64,000 nucleotides of DNA from Roseateles toxinivorans (GTDB taxonomy: Bacteria > Pseudomonadota > Gammaproteobacteria > Burkholderiales > Burkholderiaceae_C): NCBI RefSeq assembly GCF_004362525.1, contig NZ_SNXS01000001.1:606520-670519 (forward strand), read 5' to 3'. Made by a program: the position numbers and the translations under genes. The notes beneath the pieces were generated by a model. That model saw nothing but the letters and a program-made list of their open reading frames with translations, was not told where the DNA came from and made no database searches. Shown here one piece after another: positions 26,180-35,767 of the stretch. Each line of letters opens with the position of its first letter. The first letter of the stretch is position 1.

Positions 26180-26806
26180 ATGCAGCGGCGGCTTGGACTG
26201 ACTCTGCTGGCTTGCGCGCTGCTGGTTGCCGCATTCCTAACAGCGGTCGGTCGCCTCACAGGGGGCTTCGCGCACTGGACCTTTGAGTCGCTCAGACGCC
26301 AGCAGGCCCGCAATGGCCTGATGCACTTCCCGGCAATGGATCTGGTCGATGCATCGGGTCGGCCGGTCCACCTGCCAGCCGGTGGGAACGGGCGGGTGAC
26401 CTTGGTGGATTTCGTCTACACGAGTTGCGAGTCGGTTTGCCAATCCCTCGGTGCGGAGTTCTTCCAAGCCCAGCAGCAGATTCAGCGCGAGGCGTCAGCC
26501 GTGCGCCTGTTGTCGGTGTCCCTTGACCCGGTCCGTGACACGCCGGCGGCATTGGCCGGCTACGGTGCTCGCCATCGTGCCGACGCGGGTATTTGGACTC
26601 TGGCCGCCCCAAGAACGCTGGACGAGGGTCGGCTTGCGCGCCGGCTGCTCGGCGTGATCGCGGTGGATGACGGTTTCGGAGGATTCACACACAACGGGGC
26701 CTTGCACGTCATCGACCCGCGTGGCCGCGTCGCAGGTATCTTTGACACGGCCGACTGGCAACGTGCGCTGGCATTGGCCAAACAGCTGGAAGCGACACGC
26801 CGATGA
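26180..26806 (+). CDS. SCO1/SenC family copper chaperone
   Basis: The 208-residue protein is held in the membrane by an N-terminal helix (residues 5-24) and has the thioredoxin-like SCO fold. The copper ligands are Cys83 and Cys87 (YTSCESVCQSLG) and a His in the GGFTHNGALHVID block at 171 or 176. SCO proteins deliver copper to haem-copper oxidases, here most likely copper B of the cbb3-type enzyme encoded just upstream. The LVDFVYTSC start and SLDPVRDTPA are family hallmarks. It overlaps the next gene by four bases. Confidence 0.92.
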   Translation: MQRRLGLTLLACALLVAAFLTAVGRLTGGFAHWTFESLRRQQARNGLMHFPAMDLVDASGRPVHLPAGGNGRVTLVDFVYTSCESVCQSLGAEFFQAQQQIQREASAVRLLSVSLDPVRDTPAALAGYGARHRADAGIWTLAAPRTLDEGRLARRLLGVIAVDDGFGGFTHNGALHVIDPRGRVAGIFDTADWQRALALAKQLEATRR

Positions 26807-27384
26807 AGAGGTTCGGACTGGTCGGACTGGCGGCGCTGGTGTTCCTGTGCCTGCCGGATGTACGGGGCTGGCTGGAGAGCCGCATGAGCCTGCATATGGC
26901 CGTGGAACTGCCCCTGCTCTTCATCGCAGGATGGCTGATCGCCAGCGCCGCGACCCTGCCTGGGACACGCTTCGAAAAATTCGATGACGGCGGGCTTTTC
27001 GCCGCGACTTGGGCCTCCTGTGTATTGGCTTTCTGGATGGTACCTGCGGCGCTTGATCTGGCCGTGCTGGAGCCCGGTACAGCGTTGATGAAGTACGGCA
27101 CATGGGCGTTGGCGGGCTGCATGGTGGGCATGGCCCAGCCTCGCATCACGCCAGTCCTCGCCGCCTTCTTCCTGGGCAACGCGGGCTGGATGACCGCAAC
27201 TGCAGGGCTGCTTTACCTGGATGCCGAACGGCAACTTTGCGTCAACTACCTTGTCGATGATCAGCAAGCCACCGGATACGCATTGGTGGCCTGGGGAGTG
27301 GCCCTGGGTGGACTGAGCCTGGCCGTTCTGCGGCCGCTACTTATCCAGCCCCGAGCCCACACGGATGAGGGCGTGCGGCCATAA
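26803..27384 (+). CDS. Multi-pass membrane protein at the end of the oxidase operon
   Basis: The 193-residue protein has about five or six membrane segments. His31 and the Glu/Asp around the loop following FRMSL-like text (MSLHMAVELPLLFIAGW) and a GNAGWMTATAGLLYLDAE block are conserved-looking, but I do not recognise the family. The start overlaps the SCO stop (ATGA), which makes translational coupling likely. It is probably an assembly or haem/copper factor of the oxidase, on context alone. It is followed by about 180 bases without a gene. Confidence 0.7.
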   Translation: MKRFGLVGLAALVFLCLPDVRGWLESRMSLHMAVELPLLFIAGWLIASAATLPGTRFEKFDDGGLFAATWASCVLAFWMVPAALDLAVLEPGTALMKYGTWALAGCMVGMAQPRITPVLAAFFLGNAGWMTATAGLLYLDAERQLCVNYLVDDQQATGYALVAWGVALGGLSLAVLRPLLIQPRAHTDEGVRP

Positions 27385-27567
27385 GCCCGTCAACACCGAG
27401 CGGCAAGAGTTCGCGCGAGGTGAAGCGGCTGCGCGCCGTCGGCCAGTCCGACTCAAGCCAGCGGGGCTCCATGGATCTGAGGCGGTTCAAACTGCGCTGC
27501 GCGCCACGGCAATTGGGCCTGCCGGCGCACGGCCGGCATTGAGCAATCAACCTAACAAGGCCCACAC

Positions 27568-28612
27568 ATGAACGAAAGCAGGACCACTCGTACCGAGACC
27601 GACCTGCTGGAGAGGCTCGAACTTCCCGCCGCGGCGCTCTACGGCATCAACACCCTGCGCGGCGTACAGAACCTCACAGTCAGCGACCGCAAGGCCGGCA
27701 GCGAGCGCGAATTCGTGCGCGCCTTCGTCATCGCGAAGAAGGCCGCAGCGCTGGCAAACCATGACCTGGGGTAAATCAGCGCCGAACAGGCGCACTTGAT
27801 CGCGCTGGCTTGCGGCGAAGTGGCCGAGGGGCGCTGGGACTCCGAGTTCATCGTCGACATTTTCGAGGGCTCGGGGGGAACCTCCACGAACATGAACTTC
27901 AACGAGGTGATTGCGCGCCGAGCCCAGCAGATCGGCGGAGACAAGGTACCCGTCCACCCCAACGACCCTGTGAACCCTTGGCAGTCCACCAACGACGTCT
28001 ACCCAGCGGCGATGGAGATCGCCGTTCACAGGCTGCTGCTCCCACTGGTTGACGAGCTGCAGCAACTGCGCCAGGCCTTTGCCAAACACCGGCGTGGCAT
28101 GGCCGAGGTGCTGCATCTGGGGCGAACCTGCATGCAAGACGCCCAACCCATGATGCTGGGCCAGAAGTTCGGCGGCTATGCGGAGCTCACAGCGCGACGA
28201 CCGAAGAACTGAGCCTGGTGCGCGCCAACTTGCACACCTTGCCTCTGGGTGGCACCGCCATCGGAACTGGCTTCGGTGCGCCAGGCAACTACCGCGATCA
28301 TCTGTATCCGCGTCTGTGCAGGCTCACCGGCATCGAGTTCACGGCTGCGGCCGACGCCTTTGACGCGATGCAGAACCTCGACACCTTTGTGCGTGTTTCC
28401 GGCGAGTTGCGCGCCACAGCCACTTCCCTGGGCAAGATCGCTTCGGACTTGATTCTCGTGTCGTCAGGCCCCAACGGAGGTCTCGGCGAGATCATTCTGC
28501 CCGCCGTACAGGCAGGGAGCTCAATCATGTCGGGCAAGGTCAACCCAGTGGTGTCGATGAGCATGGTGCAGCTGGCTTTCGCCGTGGTCGGCAACGAAGT
28601 CACCGTGCAGCC
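27568..28612 (+). pseudogene. Aspartate ammonia-lyase (aspA-like) pseudogene
   Basis: This is a fumarase/aspartase superfamily gene broken at three places. It starts well (ERLELPAAALYGINTLRGVQN), has an in-frame TAA at 27772-27774, and continues with SGGTSTNMNFNEVIA and GRTCMQDAQPMMLGQKFGGYAELTA. Then near 28195 the frame shifts by one, so the natural ATTEELSLVRANLHTLPLGG is read in another frame. The signature near 28515 reads GSSIMSGKVNP, with Ser where Pro is usual. The C-terminal third is missing after about 28612. It cannot make an active lyase. Confidence 0.88.
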
Positions 28613-28868
28613 CAGAGACCGAAGTTGCCTCTTTCAGTCACCGGTTCAAGGTCCCTCAGTTAGAGAAATCGTAGGGCAACAAGCAGGGGAACAGCGAAAA
28701 CCACACAGCGGAAAGCCAGCGTTGACGCGGCCTGCATTGAATTGATTAATCTCCATCAGCTCCCATCTAATTCAAAGGCCCAGCGTCAAACGATGCGGGG
28801 CCTTTTGTCTTTCTTGGCCAGCGAGGTTCTGCCTGAGGCTCTGTCGGGCCGCTTGTTTGGGTGCCGAT
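28613..28868. other. Gene-free junction between the accessory patchwork and the conserved block
   Basis: These 256 bases hold no gene. The left edge is the abrupt end of the aspartase pseudogene, the right edge the end of a conserved histidine kinase. In between is a strong terminator-type hairpin at 28774-28805, described separately. This is the likely edge of the accessory half of the window. No repeat or tRNA that would mark an integration site was found. Confidence 0.45.
28774..28806 (+). terminator. Rho-independent-type terminator
   Basis: AAAGGCCC at 28774-28781 pairs with GGGCCTTT at 28798-28805, and the interior GCGTC/GATGC pairs with one wobble, leaving an AAAC loop. A T-rich stretch (TTTTGTCTTTCTT) follows on the plus strand. 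On the minus strand it could also stop readthrough from the histidine kinase. No intact plus-strand gene leads into it now. Confidence 0.75.
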
Positions 28869-31166
28869 TCAGGGCCGCGTCACATCCAGGCCGCGGCGCT
28901 CGGGATTCAGCTTCTGTATATGGATATCGCACAGGATGCCGGCGCCGGGCTGGGCCTGCCAACGCACGCTGCCGCCGAGCTGCTTGACCCGTTTGCGTAT
29001 GCCGCCCAGGCCCAGGCCATGGGTCCACAGCTCGGGCGCCTGGCCCAGGCCATTGTCCTGCACGCGCAGGGCCAGCTGACCCTGCTCCAGATTCAGCTCG
29101 ATGCGCACCACCGAGGCCTGGGCATGGGCGATGGCATTGCTGACCAGCTCGCGCAGGATGCGCGTCAGTGCCGACCATTGCACCACCGTCAGTTCGAGGT
29201 CCTGATCCCAGCCGGCGAACCATTGCAGCTCGCAGTCCACCGCCGCCAGGCGCTGGGCCATATCGGACTTCCATTCGGCACAGGCGAAGGACAGGCTGTG
29301 GTTGCTGGCCGCAAGGCCGCGGGTCAGCGTCTTCAGATCCTTCAGGGTGTGCCGGATGTACTCTTCCATCTCCGGTGTGGACGCCTTGTACATCAGCGTC
29401 AGCAGGCGTGCGCCGATGTCGTCATGCAGATCCTGGGCCAGTCGCAGGCGCTCTTCACTGCGGCCCTGTTCGACGGCCTTGTCGAACAGCACGGCGCGGC
29501 GGATCTGCTCGATGATCAGATCGGCCAGGCGCGCGTCTTCCAGCGTGAACAGGCGCCTGCCGGACTGCGAGCCGTGGAGTATCAATGAGGTGCGGCTGCC
29601 GGCACGCGGCGACTCTCCGCGGTTCAGGCTGGGCAGGGGCACGATCATGCCTGTGCCGTCGCGCACGATCAGGCTGCGGCGCAGCTCCCGCTCCAGGGTC
29701 TCGACCTTCAGCGGGGCGAACATGCTGCCCAGCAACGCGGTCACCGCAGCCTGGGCCTGTTGCGGCTGCGTGTCCACCAGGCGGATGGTGCGGTAGAGCT
29801 CATCGAACAGCTGTGCGGCGCGCAGCGGGCGGCGCTCGAACACACGGTGTATCAGCCACCAGCGGGCGACCACACCCAGCGCAATCGCGGCCAGCACGCA
29901 CAGGCCCAGCACGGGTAGCGGCATGCGGATGCGCACTGCCGTCCAAATCAGCGCCACCGCCAGACTGCCCAACGCCAATGCCGACCAGAGAATGACTTCG
30001 CGCGCCACCCGTTGCGAGCGGGCCATGAAGGGCAGGGCCAGGAACAGCACCGTCATGCCCGCGGACCAGATCTGAGGCGCGACCTCGCGCAGCGCATGGG
30101 CCTCTTCGGGCCAGGCGTCGGTGCTGATGACGGCCCAGGTGATCAGGGGCCAGATCAGCACGGCGGGCAATGTGAAGCGGGTGAACAGCGTCGTCCAGGG
30201 ATGGGGCTGCAGACGCTGCGAGCCGTACTGCACCAGCAGGGCGGCCGTGCCCGCCAGCTGTACGCCGGCCTGCGTCCAGTACCAGGCCTGCGGCAGGGCA
30301 TCGATGCTGAGCAACAGCGCCAGCAGGCTCAGGGTCAGCCAACACAGGATGTTGATGCGCCGCGCCAGCTGTCGGGCCGTCATGTGCAGGCAGCTGGCCT
30401 GGACGATGGAGCCGACCATCGCCAGCTCGGCCGTGCTGCGCAGGTTCAGCTCCAGGCTCAGGAACGCCAGGGGCATCGGGGTGCCCAGGCCGGCATCCAG
30501 CGCATCCAGGGCCACCAGCACCGCTTGGCAGGCGGTCAGCATTGCCAGCGCCCGCCGGGCCTGCGGCACCGGCACCAGCAGCCAGGCCAGGGCCGCCACC
30601 GCCAGCGCACTGGCCACCAGCGCGCGCAACCAGAAGCCGCTGGGCAGGCTCAAGAGTCCGGGTGGCGATGCGGGCAGCGCCAGCACCGTGCCATCGCTCA
30701 GCTGCAGGCTCAGCGCTCCGGCCTCGGCCATGCGCCGCAGCTGCTGTTGCTGGGCCAGAAAGAGGCTGCGCTGCGCGTCTTCGGGCAGCCAGCGGGCCGA
30801 GTGCTCCGCCAGCAGGCCGGAGGGGGCCAGCAACTGCTCGCGCTCGCCGCGTATGGCAAGAATGGCCTTGCCCTGGTGGGCCTGCAGCTCGGGCAGATGG
30901 CTGGACTTCAGCAGCAGCTCGTGCTGGGCACTGCTGGCCAGTTGCAGCGGCAGCCGTGGCATCTTCCCCAACCACTGGGCCGCGCTGAACCACAAGAGAC
31001 CGCTCAGCAGCAAGAGAATCAGCAGGGGCACCAGGGGTGGCCGTGGCCAGCCGGGCAGGGCCGGTCCGGGTGGCTCGACCTTGACCGGCGAAGGCCCCAG
31101 ATTGAGGCTGGACTCGGTGAAGTCGAGGCTGCTCTGGCCGAATTGACTGGGAGGTGCGCCGCGCAT
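28869..31166 (-). CDS. Membrane sensor histidine kinase, NarL-type (HisKA_3)
   Basis: The 765-residue kinase has one early helix (44-62), an extracytoplasmic region (about 63-178), then a multi-helix membrane core (about 179-436, eight or more segments). A cytoplasmic GAF-like stretch (about 450-560) follows. The dimerisation helix with phosphate acceptor His581 (RLRLAQDLHDDIGARLLT) and an ATPase domain (ELVSNAIAHAQ, DNGLGQ, GLGLGGIRKRV) end the protein. The signal is unknown. It follows the response regulator gene by 62 bases, so the two form one system. Confidence 0.9.
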   Translation of the reverse strand: MRGAPPSQFGQSSLDFTESSLNLGPSPVKVEPPGPALPGWPRPPLVPLLILLLLSGLLWFSAAQWLGKMPRLPLQLASSAQHELLLKSSHLPELQAHQGKAILAIRGEREQLLAPSGLLAEHSARWLPEDAQRSLFLAQQQQLRRMAEAGALSLQLSDGTVLALPASPPGLLSLPSGFWLRALVASALAVAALAWLLVPVPQARRALAMLTACQAVLVALDALDAGLGTPMPLAFLSLELNLRSTAELAMVGSIVQASCLHMTARQLARRINILCWLTLSLLALLLSIDALPQAWYWTQAGVQLAGTAALLVQYGSQRLQPHPWTTLFTRFTLPAVLIWPLITWAVISTDAWPEEAHALREVAPQIWSAGMTVLFLALPFMARSQRVAREVILWSALALGSLAVALIWTAVRIRMPLPVLGLCVLAAIALGVVARWWLIHRVFERRPLRAAQLFDELYRTIRLVDTQPQQAQAAVTALLGSMFAPLKVETLERELRRSLIVRDGTGMIVPLPSLNRGESPRAGSRTSLILHGSQSGRRLFTLEDARLADLIIEQIRRAVLFDKAVEQGRSEERLRLAQDLHDDIGARLLTLMYKASTPEMEEYIRHTLKDLKTLTRGLAASNHSLSFACAEWKSDMAQRLAAVDCELQWFAGWDQDLELTVVQWSALTRILRELVSNAIAHAQASVVRIELNLEQGQLALRVQDNGLGQAPELWTHGLGLGGIRKRVKQLGGSVRWQAQPGAGILCDIHIQKLNPERRGLDVTRP

Positions 31167-31228
31167 GGCTCGATGAATGACTCGGGCAGGCGTTCAGCCA
31201 GGCGGCAGGTCACTCGCCCGGCGAGGGT

Positions 31229-31990
31229 TCAGACCAGGCCCTGCTTGCTGGCCAGCACGGCCGCTTCGGCGCGGCTGGACACATTGAGCTTCTTGTAGAT
31301 CGATTTGATGTGGTCGTTGACGGTGAACCACTTGATGCCCATCAGGTTGGCGATTTCCTTGATGGTGAAGCCCTTGCTCAGATAGGTCAGCACTTCGCTC
31401 TCGCGGGGCGTCAGTCGCTCCCATTCGGGGGCCGGTTCCATCCAGACGGAGCGCGAACTCGGGCCGCCCGGCGAGGCAGCGCTACCACCCAGCGGCGCAA
31501 AGCCGGAATCCAGTGGCGCCATGCCCGAGTTGGGGCTGCTGGCGGGGCGGAAATGCGAGAGCAGGCGCCGTGCAATGGCCGGAGACAGCGGCGGCTGGCC
31601 GCGCACGATCTTCTGCAACTCCTCGACCAGCACCTCGAAACGGTCTTCCTTCAGCAGATAGCCATCGGCGCCGCACTGCAGGGCCGGGAACAGGTGATCG
31701 TCGTCCGAATACAGCGTGGTGACGATTTTCACCGCCGGATAGCCGCTGACTTCGGTCAGCAGTTCCAGTCCGCTGCCGTCGGGCAGCTCCAGATCGACCA
31801 GGATCAGCTTGAACACATGCTGGCTGTCCTGCTCGGCCTCCAGCTTGGCTTTCTCAAGCTGACGCCGAGCGCCCAGCAGATCACCGACTTCGGTGATCTC
31901 CATCGGGTCGCTGAAGCTTTCCTTGACGACACGGTTCAGAAAACTTCTGGCAACCGGGTTGTCTTCGACGATCAGAACTTTGACAGCCAT
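31229..31990 (-). CDS. LuxR-type response regulator
   Basis: The 253-residue protein has a receiver domain (VLIVEDNPVARSFLNRV, with phosphorylation at Asp66 in LILVDLELPDGSG, and a longer than usual linker after residue 45), a Ser/Pro-rich hinge (about 150-185) and a C-terminal LuxR helix-turn-helix (ERLTPRESEVLTYLSKGFTIKEIANLMGIKWFTVNDHIKSIYKKL). The ATG at 31990 starts the receiver; a long upstream frame to 32239 is a shadow. It is the partner of the kinase that follows and presumably activates unknown targets. Confidence 0.92.
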   Translation of the reverse strand: MAVKVLIVEDNPVARSFLNRVVKESFSDPMEITEVGDLLGARRQLEKAKLEAEQDSQHVFKLILVDLELPDGSGLELLTEVSGYPAVKIVTTLYSDDDHLFPALQCGADGYLLKEDRFEVLVEELQKIVRGQPPLSPAIARRLLSHFRPASSPNSGMAPLDSGFAPLGGSAASPGGPSSRSVWMEPAPEWERLTPRESEVLTYLSKGFTIKEIANLMGIKWFTVNDHIKSIYKKLNVSSRAEAAVLASKQGLV

Positions 31991-32084
31991 TGAATGTGCG
32001 CCTCCTGCGCAGCCGCATGTTAGCTCAGGCCGGGGGCAATCCCATGCCCCGACCCCTAATTCGGCGCAGGGTGTTGCACGGCGT

Positions 32085-33062
32085 TCAGGCGTTGACCAGC
32101 ACCAGCTTGCCCACCACTTGGCGGCTGCCCATGCGGGCAAAGGCCTCCGGCAGCTGCGACATCGAGAGCACCTGGTCGAGCACCGGCTTGACCTTGCCCT
32201 CGGCATACCACTGGGCGAGCTGCTGCAACGCCGCGGCATTGCGGCGCGGTTCGCGCTTGGCGAACTCGCCCCAGAACACGCCGACGACGGACGCGCCCTT
32301 CAGCAAGGCCAGGTTCAGGGGCAGGGCCGGAATCGCGCCCTGGGCGAAGCCGATCACCAGATAGCGGCCGCGCCAGGCAATCGAGCGGAACACCGGTTCG
32401 GCCAGGTCGCCGCCGACCGGGTCATAGACCACGTCCGGGCCTTTGCCGCCGGTCAGCGCCTTCAGCTCGTCCCGGAGACTGGCCTTGGCGTAGTTGATGG
32501 TGGCATCGGCGCCGATCTCGACGCAGCGAGCGCACTTTTCGTCGCTGGAGGCGGCGGCAATGACGCGCGCGCCGGCGGCCTTGGCAATCTGGATTGCCGC
32601 AGTGCCGACGCCACCGGCGGCACCGAGCACCAGTACCGTTTCACCCGGCTGCAGCGCGGCGCGGTCGATCAGCGCGTGGTGGCTGGTGGCATAGGTACAG
32701 ATGAACGCCGAGGCGTCTTCAAAGGAAAACCCTGCCGGCAGCGGCATGGCCAGCATGGCATTGATATTGGCATGGGTGCCGAAACCGCCGGTGCCCGAGA
32801 ACGCCGCCACCATGTCGCCGACCTTGAAGCCCTTGACGCCCTCGCCGACGGCCTCGACCACACCGGCGAACTCAGTGCCCGGCACAAAGGGCAGCGGCGG
32901 CTTCATCTGATATTTGTTCTGCACGATCAGCAGATCCGGGAAATTCAGGCTGGCCGCCTTGATGGCCACCCGCAGCTCGCCGGGGCCAGGCGGCAGGTCG
33001 GGCAGGTCCTTCCAGCTCAGCGCCTCGACGCCGATGGGGTTTTCGCAGAGCCAGGCTTTCAT
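32085..33062 (-). CDS. NADPH:quinone oxidoreductase-like, zinc-free MDR
   Basis: The 325-residue protein is a medium-chain reductase of the QOR type. It has [39 protein letters not shown], the nucleotide-binding [23 protein letters not shown] and a C-terminal [26 protein letters not shown]. The catalytic zinc ligands of alcohol dehydrogenases are absent. It reduces quinones or enones with NADPH. The ATG at 33062 is used; it is divergent from surE with 92 bases between. Confidence 0.9.
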   Translation of the reverse strand: MKAWLCENPIGVEALSWKDLPDLPPGPGELRVAIKAASLNFPDLLIVQNKYQMKPPLPFVPGTEFAGVVEAVGEGVKGFKVGDMVAAFSGTGGFGTHANINAMLAMPLPAGFSFEDASAFICTYATSHHALIDRAALQPGETVLVLGAAGGVGTAAIQIAKAAGARVIAAASSDEKCARCVEIGADATINYAKASLRDELKALTGGKGPDVVYDPVGGDLAEPVFRSIAWRGRYLVIGFAQGAIPALPLNLALLKGASVVGVFWGEFAKREPRRNAAALQQLAQWYAEGKVKPVLDQVLSMSQLPEAFARMGSRQVVGKLVLVNA

Positions 33063-33154
33063 CGGGTGTCTCCAAAGTGAACGCGCATGATAGGCAGCAC
33101 TTAAAGTTGTGCGCGTCACGTTGGCGACGCGGGCCGGGTGCCTACAATGGCTGC

Positions 33155-33901
33155 ATGCGCATTCTGATCGCCAATGATGATGGTTACCTTGCTCCGGGCC
33201 TGCTGGCCCTGGTCAAGGCTTGTGAGGGCCTGGGCGAGATCGAGGTGATTGCGCCCGAGCAGAACGCCAGCGGCACGTCCAACGCGCTGACCCTGAACCG
33301 GCCGCTCAACGTCTACACCGCCAGCAACGGCTTTCGCTATGTCAATGGCACGCCCTCGGACTGCGTCCACGTGGCACTGACCGGTCTGCTCGAGCATCGA
33401 CCCGATCTGGTGATCTCCGGCATCAACAACGGTGCAAATATGGGAGATGACACCCTGTATTCTGGCACCGTGGCGGCCGCCACCGAGGGCTATCTGTTCG
33501 GCATTCCGTCGATCGCCTTCTCGCAGGCCGAGAAGGGCTGGACCCATCTGGAGGCTGCCGCGCAGACGGCGCGGGCCATCATCGACCAGGTGCTGGCCAG
33601 CGGCGCCCAGGCGCCGTACCTGCTGAACGTCAACATCCCGAACCGTGCCGATGCCCGTAACCTGCCCCGCGTCGTCACGCGCCTGGGGCGGCGCCATGCC
33701 AGTGAGCCGGTGATACGCCAGAGCAATCCCCGCGGCGAAACGATCTACTGGATCGGCCCGGCAGGCGATGCCCGCGAGGCCGGGGAGGGCACCGACTTCC
33801 ACGCCACGGCCCTGGGGCAGGTCTCTATCACGCCACTGCAGGTTGATCTGACCGAACACGCAGGCCTGGGCGCCTGGCGTCAGCGTCTGGGCGGCGCCTG
33901 A
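33155..33901 (+). CDS. surE: 5'/3'-nucleotidase SurE
   Basis: The 248-residue phosphatase has the metal site start [19 protein letters not shown], the [13 protein letters not shown] stretch, [14 protein letters not shown], and [23 protein letters not shown]. SurE dephosphorylates nucleoside monophosphates in stationary phase. It is first in the surE-pcm-nlpD-rpoS order, which is widespread in proteobacteria. The ATG at 33155 is preferred because the text before it is not family-like. Confidence 0.97.
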   Translation: MRILIANDDGYLAPGLLALVKACEGLGEIEVIAPEQNASGTSNALTLNRPLNVYTASNGFRYVNGTPSDCVHVALTGLLEHRPDLVISGINNGANMGDDTLYSGTVAAATEGYLFGIPSIAFSQAEKGWTHLEAAAQTARAIIDQVLASGAQAPYLLNVNIPNRADARNLPRVVTRLGRRHASEPVIRQSNPRGETIYWIGPAGDAREAGEGTDFHATALGQVSITPLQVDLTEHAGLGAWRQRLGGA

Positions 33902-33903
33902 CC

Positions 33904-34734
33904 ATGAGCGAAGGGCGCGCCAAGCGCTTCCCTCTGCCATTGAACAAGGTCTCGCAATCGACCGCTGGGGCCACCGGCCCGGTGCGCACGGTGCTGCGCC
34001 CGCAACTGCATCTGCAGCAGGCTGCCGACCATGCCGCGCGCCTGAGCGCACCCACCGGTCTGGGGCTGGATTCGGCCGGCGTGCGCCTGCGCATGGTGCA
34101 GCGTCTGCAGCAAGAAGGCCTGCGCGACGAGCGCGTGCTGCAGGCACTCAGCGCCGTGCAGCGTCATCTGTTCGTTGACACCGCGCTGGCCACCCAGGCC
34201 TATGAAGACACCAGCCTGCCCATCGGCCATGGCCAGACCATCTCCAAGCCTTCCGTCGTCGGGCGCATGATCGCGCTGCTGCTCGGTGGCGCCCAGGCGC
34301 AGGCCGGTGGCCAGCTCGGCAAGGTGCTGGAGATCGGCACCGGCTGCGGCTATCAGGCCGCGGTGCTGGCCCAGCTGGCGCGCGAGGTGGTGTCGATCGA
34401 GCGGCTGCGGCCGTTGCACGACAAGGCACGCGAGAATCTTGCCGCGACGCGTGCACACAAGATTCGTCTGATCTACGGTGATGGGCGGCTCGGGCACAGG
34501 CCCGGCGCGCCCTATGACAGCATCATTGCCGCCGCTGGCGGCGACGACCTGCCGCCCGAGTGGCTGGCCCAGCTGGCGCCCGGCGGGCGACTGATCGCAC
34601 CGATGTCACAGGCCACCGGCCAGGGTCAGGTCTTGGTGGTGGTGGATCATGTGCTGGAGCGCGGCGTTACAAGATTTGTGCGCAACGCCTATGAGGCCGT
34701 TCACTTCGTCCCCCTAAAATCAGGCGTCATGTAG
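33904..34734 (+). CDS. pcm: Protein-L-isoaspartate O-methyltransferase
   Basis: The 276-residue enzyme repairs isoaspartyl damage by methyl transfer from S-adenosylmethionine. The core has RHLFVDTALATQAYEDTSLPIGHGQTISKP, then LEIGTGCGYQAAVLAQLA and the usual C-terminal beta strands (YDSIIAAAGGDDLPPEWL, LAPGGRLIAPM). An N-terminal extension of about 60 residues (Pro/Gln rich) precedes the domain, longer than in the Escherichia coli enzyme. It starts 3 bases after surE. Confidence 0.95.
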   Translation: MSEGRAKRFPLPLNKVSQSTAGATGPVRTVLRPQLHLQQAADHAARLSAPTGLGLDSAGVRLRMVQRLQQEGLRDERVLQALSAVQRHLFVDTALATQAYEDTSLPIGHGQTISKPSVVGRMIALLLGGAQAQAGGQLGKVLEIGTGCGYQAAVLAQLAREVVSIERLRPLHDKARENLAATRAHKIRLIYGDGRLGHRPGAPYDSIIAAAGGDDLPPEWLAQLAPGGRLIAPMSQATGQGQVLVVVDHVLERGVTRFVRNAYEAVHFVPLKSGVM

Positions 34735-34807
34735 GTGCTTCATGGCGTCCGACAAGACCCAGAATCGCCATTCAGTACAGCCCCCGAGCGGGGCGCAACG
34801 ACAGGCT

Positions 34808-35731
34808 ATGACTCAATCCGTGAACACCGCTGTGAAATCACCCTCGCTGGCCGCCACGCTTTGCAGCCTGACGGCCGCCGCACTGCTGGCCGCCTGCGGT
34901 TCCACGCTGAACCGCGCGCCGGTCGAGCAGCGCCCCACCGGCCCGGTGACGACCAGGCCGGCGCCCGCCACCGCACCGAATGCGACCCCGGCCGCGACGC
35001 CGGATGCCGGCAAGGTGCTGCCCGGCGCCGAGAACGCCGGCAAGCCGGGCTATTACACGATCAAGCCGGGCGACACCCTGATCCGTATCGGCCTGGACAA
35101 CGGGCAGAACTGGCGCGACCTGGTGAAGTGGAATGGCCTGGACAACCCGAATCTGATCGAGGTGGGCCAGGTGCTGCGCGTGCTGCCGCCCAATGTGGAC
35201 GCTGCCGCGGCCAGCACCCGCGGCGTGAACAGCGCCAAGGTGGAGACCCGGCCCCTGGACGCCAAGCCCGGTGTGACGGCCGCCGCCGGCTCGGCGGCCA
35301 CCGTCGGTGCCGCCGCTTCGGCGGTTGCCGCCGCCGCACCGGCCCCGGCCAAGGACGGAGACGAGGATGTCAACTGGGCTTGGCCGGCCTCGGGCAATCT
35401 GCTGGCCGGCTTCGACGAGGCCCGCAACAAGGGCCTGGCCATTGGCGGCAAGCCTGGTGACCCGGTGCTGGCTGCGGCCGATGGCCGTGTCGTCTACGCA
35501 GGATCCGGCTTGCGCGGCTACGGCAATCTGGTCATCATCAAGCACAACACGACCTACCTGACGGCCTATGCCCACAACCAGACGCTGCTGGTGAAGGAAG
35601 ACCAGGCGGTGCGGCGCGGGCAGAAGATTGCCGAGATGGGATCCAGTGATGCCGATCAGGTCAAGCTGCATTTCGAAGTGCGCAAGCAGGGCAAGCCGAT
35701 AGACCCGGCCAAGCTCCTGCCGGCACGCTAG
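34808..35731 (+). CDS. nlpD: NlpD-like LysM/M23 lipoprotein
   Basis: The protein has a lipoprotein signal with the lipobox LLAAC, a Pro/Thr/Ala-rich linker, a LysM domain (YYTIKPGDTLIRIGLDNGQNWRDLVKWNGLDNPNLIEVGQVLRV) and a C-terminal M23-type domain (DGRVVYAGSGLRGYGNLVIIKHNTTYLTAYAHNQTLLVKEDQAVRRGQKIAEMGSS). The M23 catalytic set looks incomplete, as in NlpD, which activates amidase AmiC at division. About 307 residues follow from the ATG at 34808; an in-frame ATG at 34742 is possible. The rpoS promoter is often located inside this gene. Confidence 0.92.
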   Translation: MTQSVNTAVKSPSLAATLCSLTAAALLAACGSTLNRAPVEQRPTGPVTTRPAPATAPNATPAATPDAGKVLPGAENAGKPGYYTIKPGDTLIRIGLDNGQNWRDLVKWNGLDNPNLIEVGQVLRVLPPNVDAAAASTRGVNSAKVETRPLDAKPGVTAAAGSAATVGAAASAVAAAAPAPAKDGDEDVNWAWPASGNLLAGFDEARNKGLAIGGKPGDPVLAAADGRVVYAGSGLRGYGNLVIIKHNTTYLTAYAHNQTLLVKEDQAVRRGQKIAEMGSSDADQVKLHFEVRKQGKPIDPAKLLPAR

Positions 35732-35767
35732 CCGACGAGGTCCAGGTCACAGAAGTGGAGCGCGACG

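Noticed and set aside
28616-28770. Possible tmRNA or tRNA 3' end marking an integration site
   Set aside because: A CTCCATCA word and a terminator are suggestive, but no T-arm or acceptor pairing could be built.
31229-32239. Longer start for the response regulator
   Set aside because: The extra 83 residues are Ser/Arg/Pro-rich and precede the canonical MAVKVLIVEDN receiver start.
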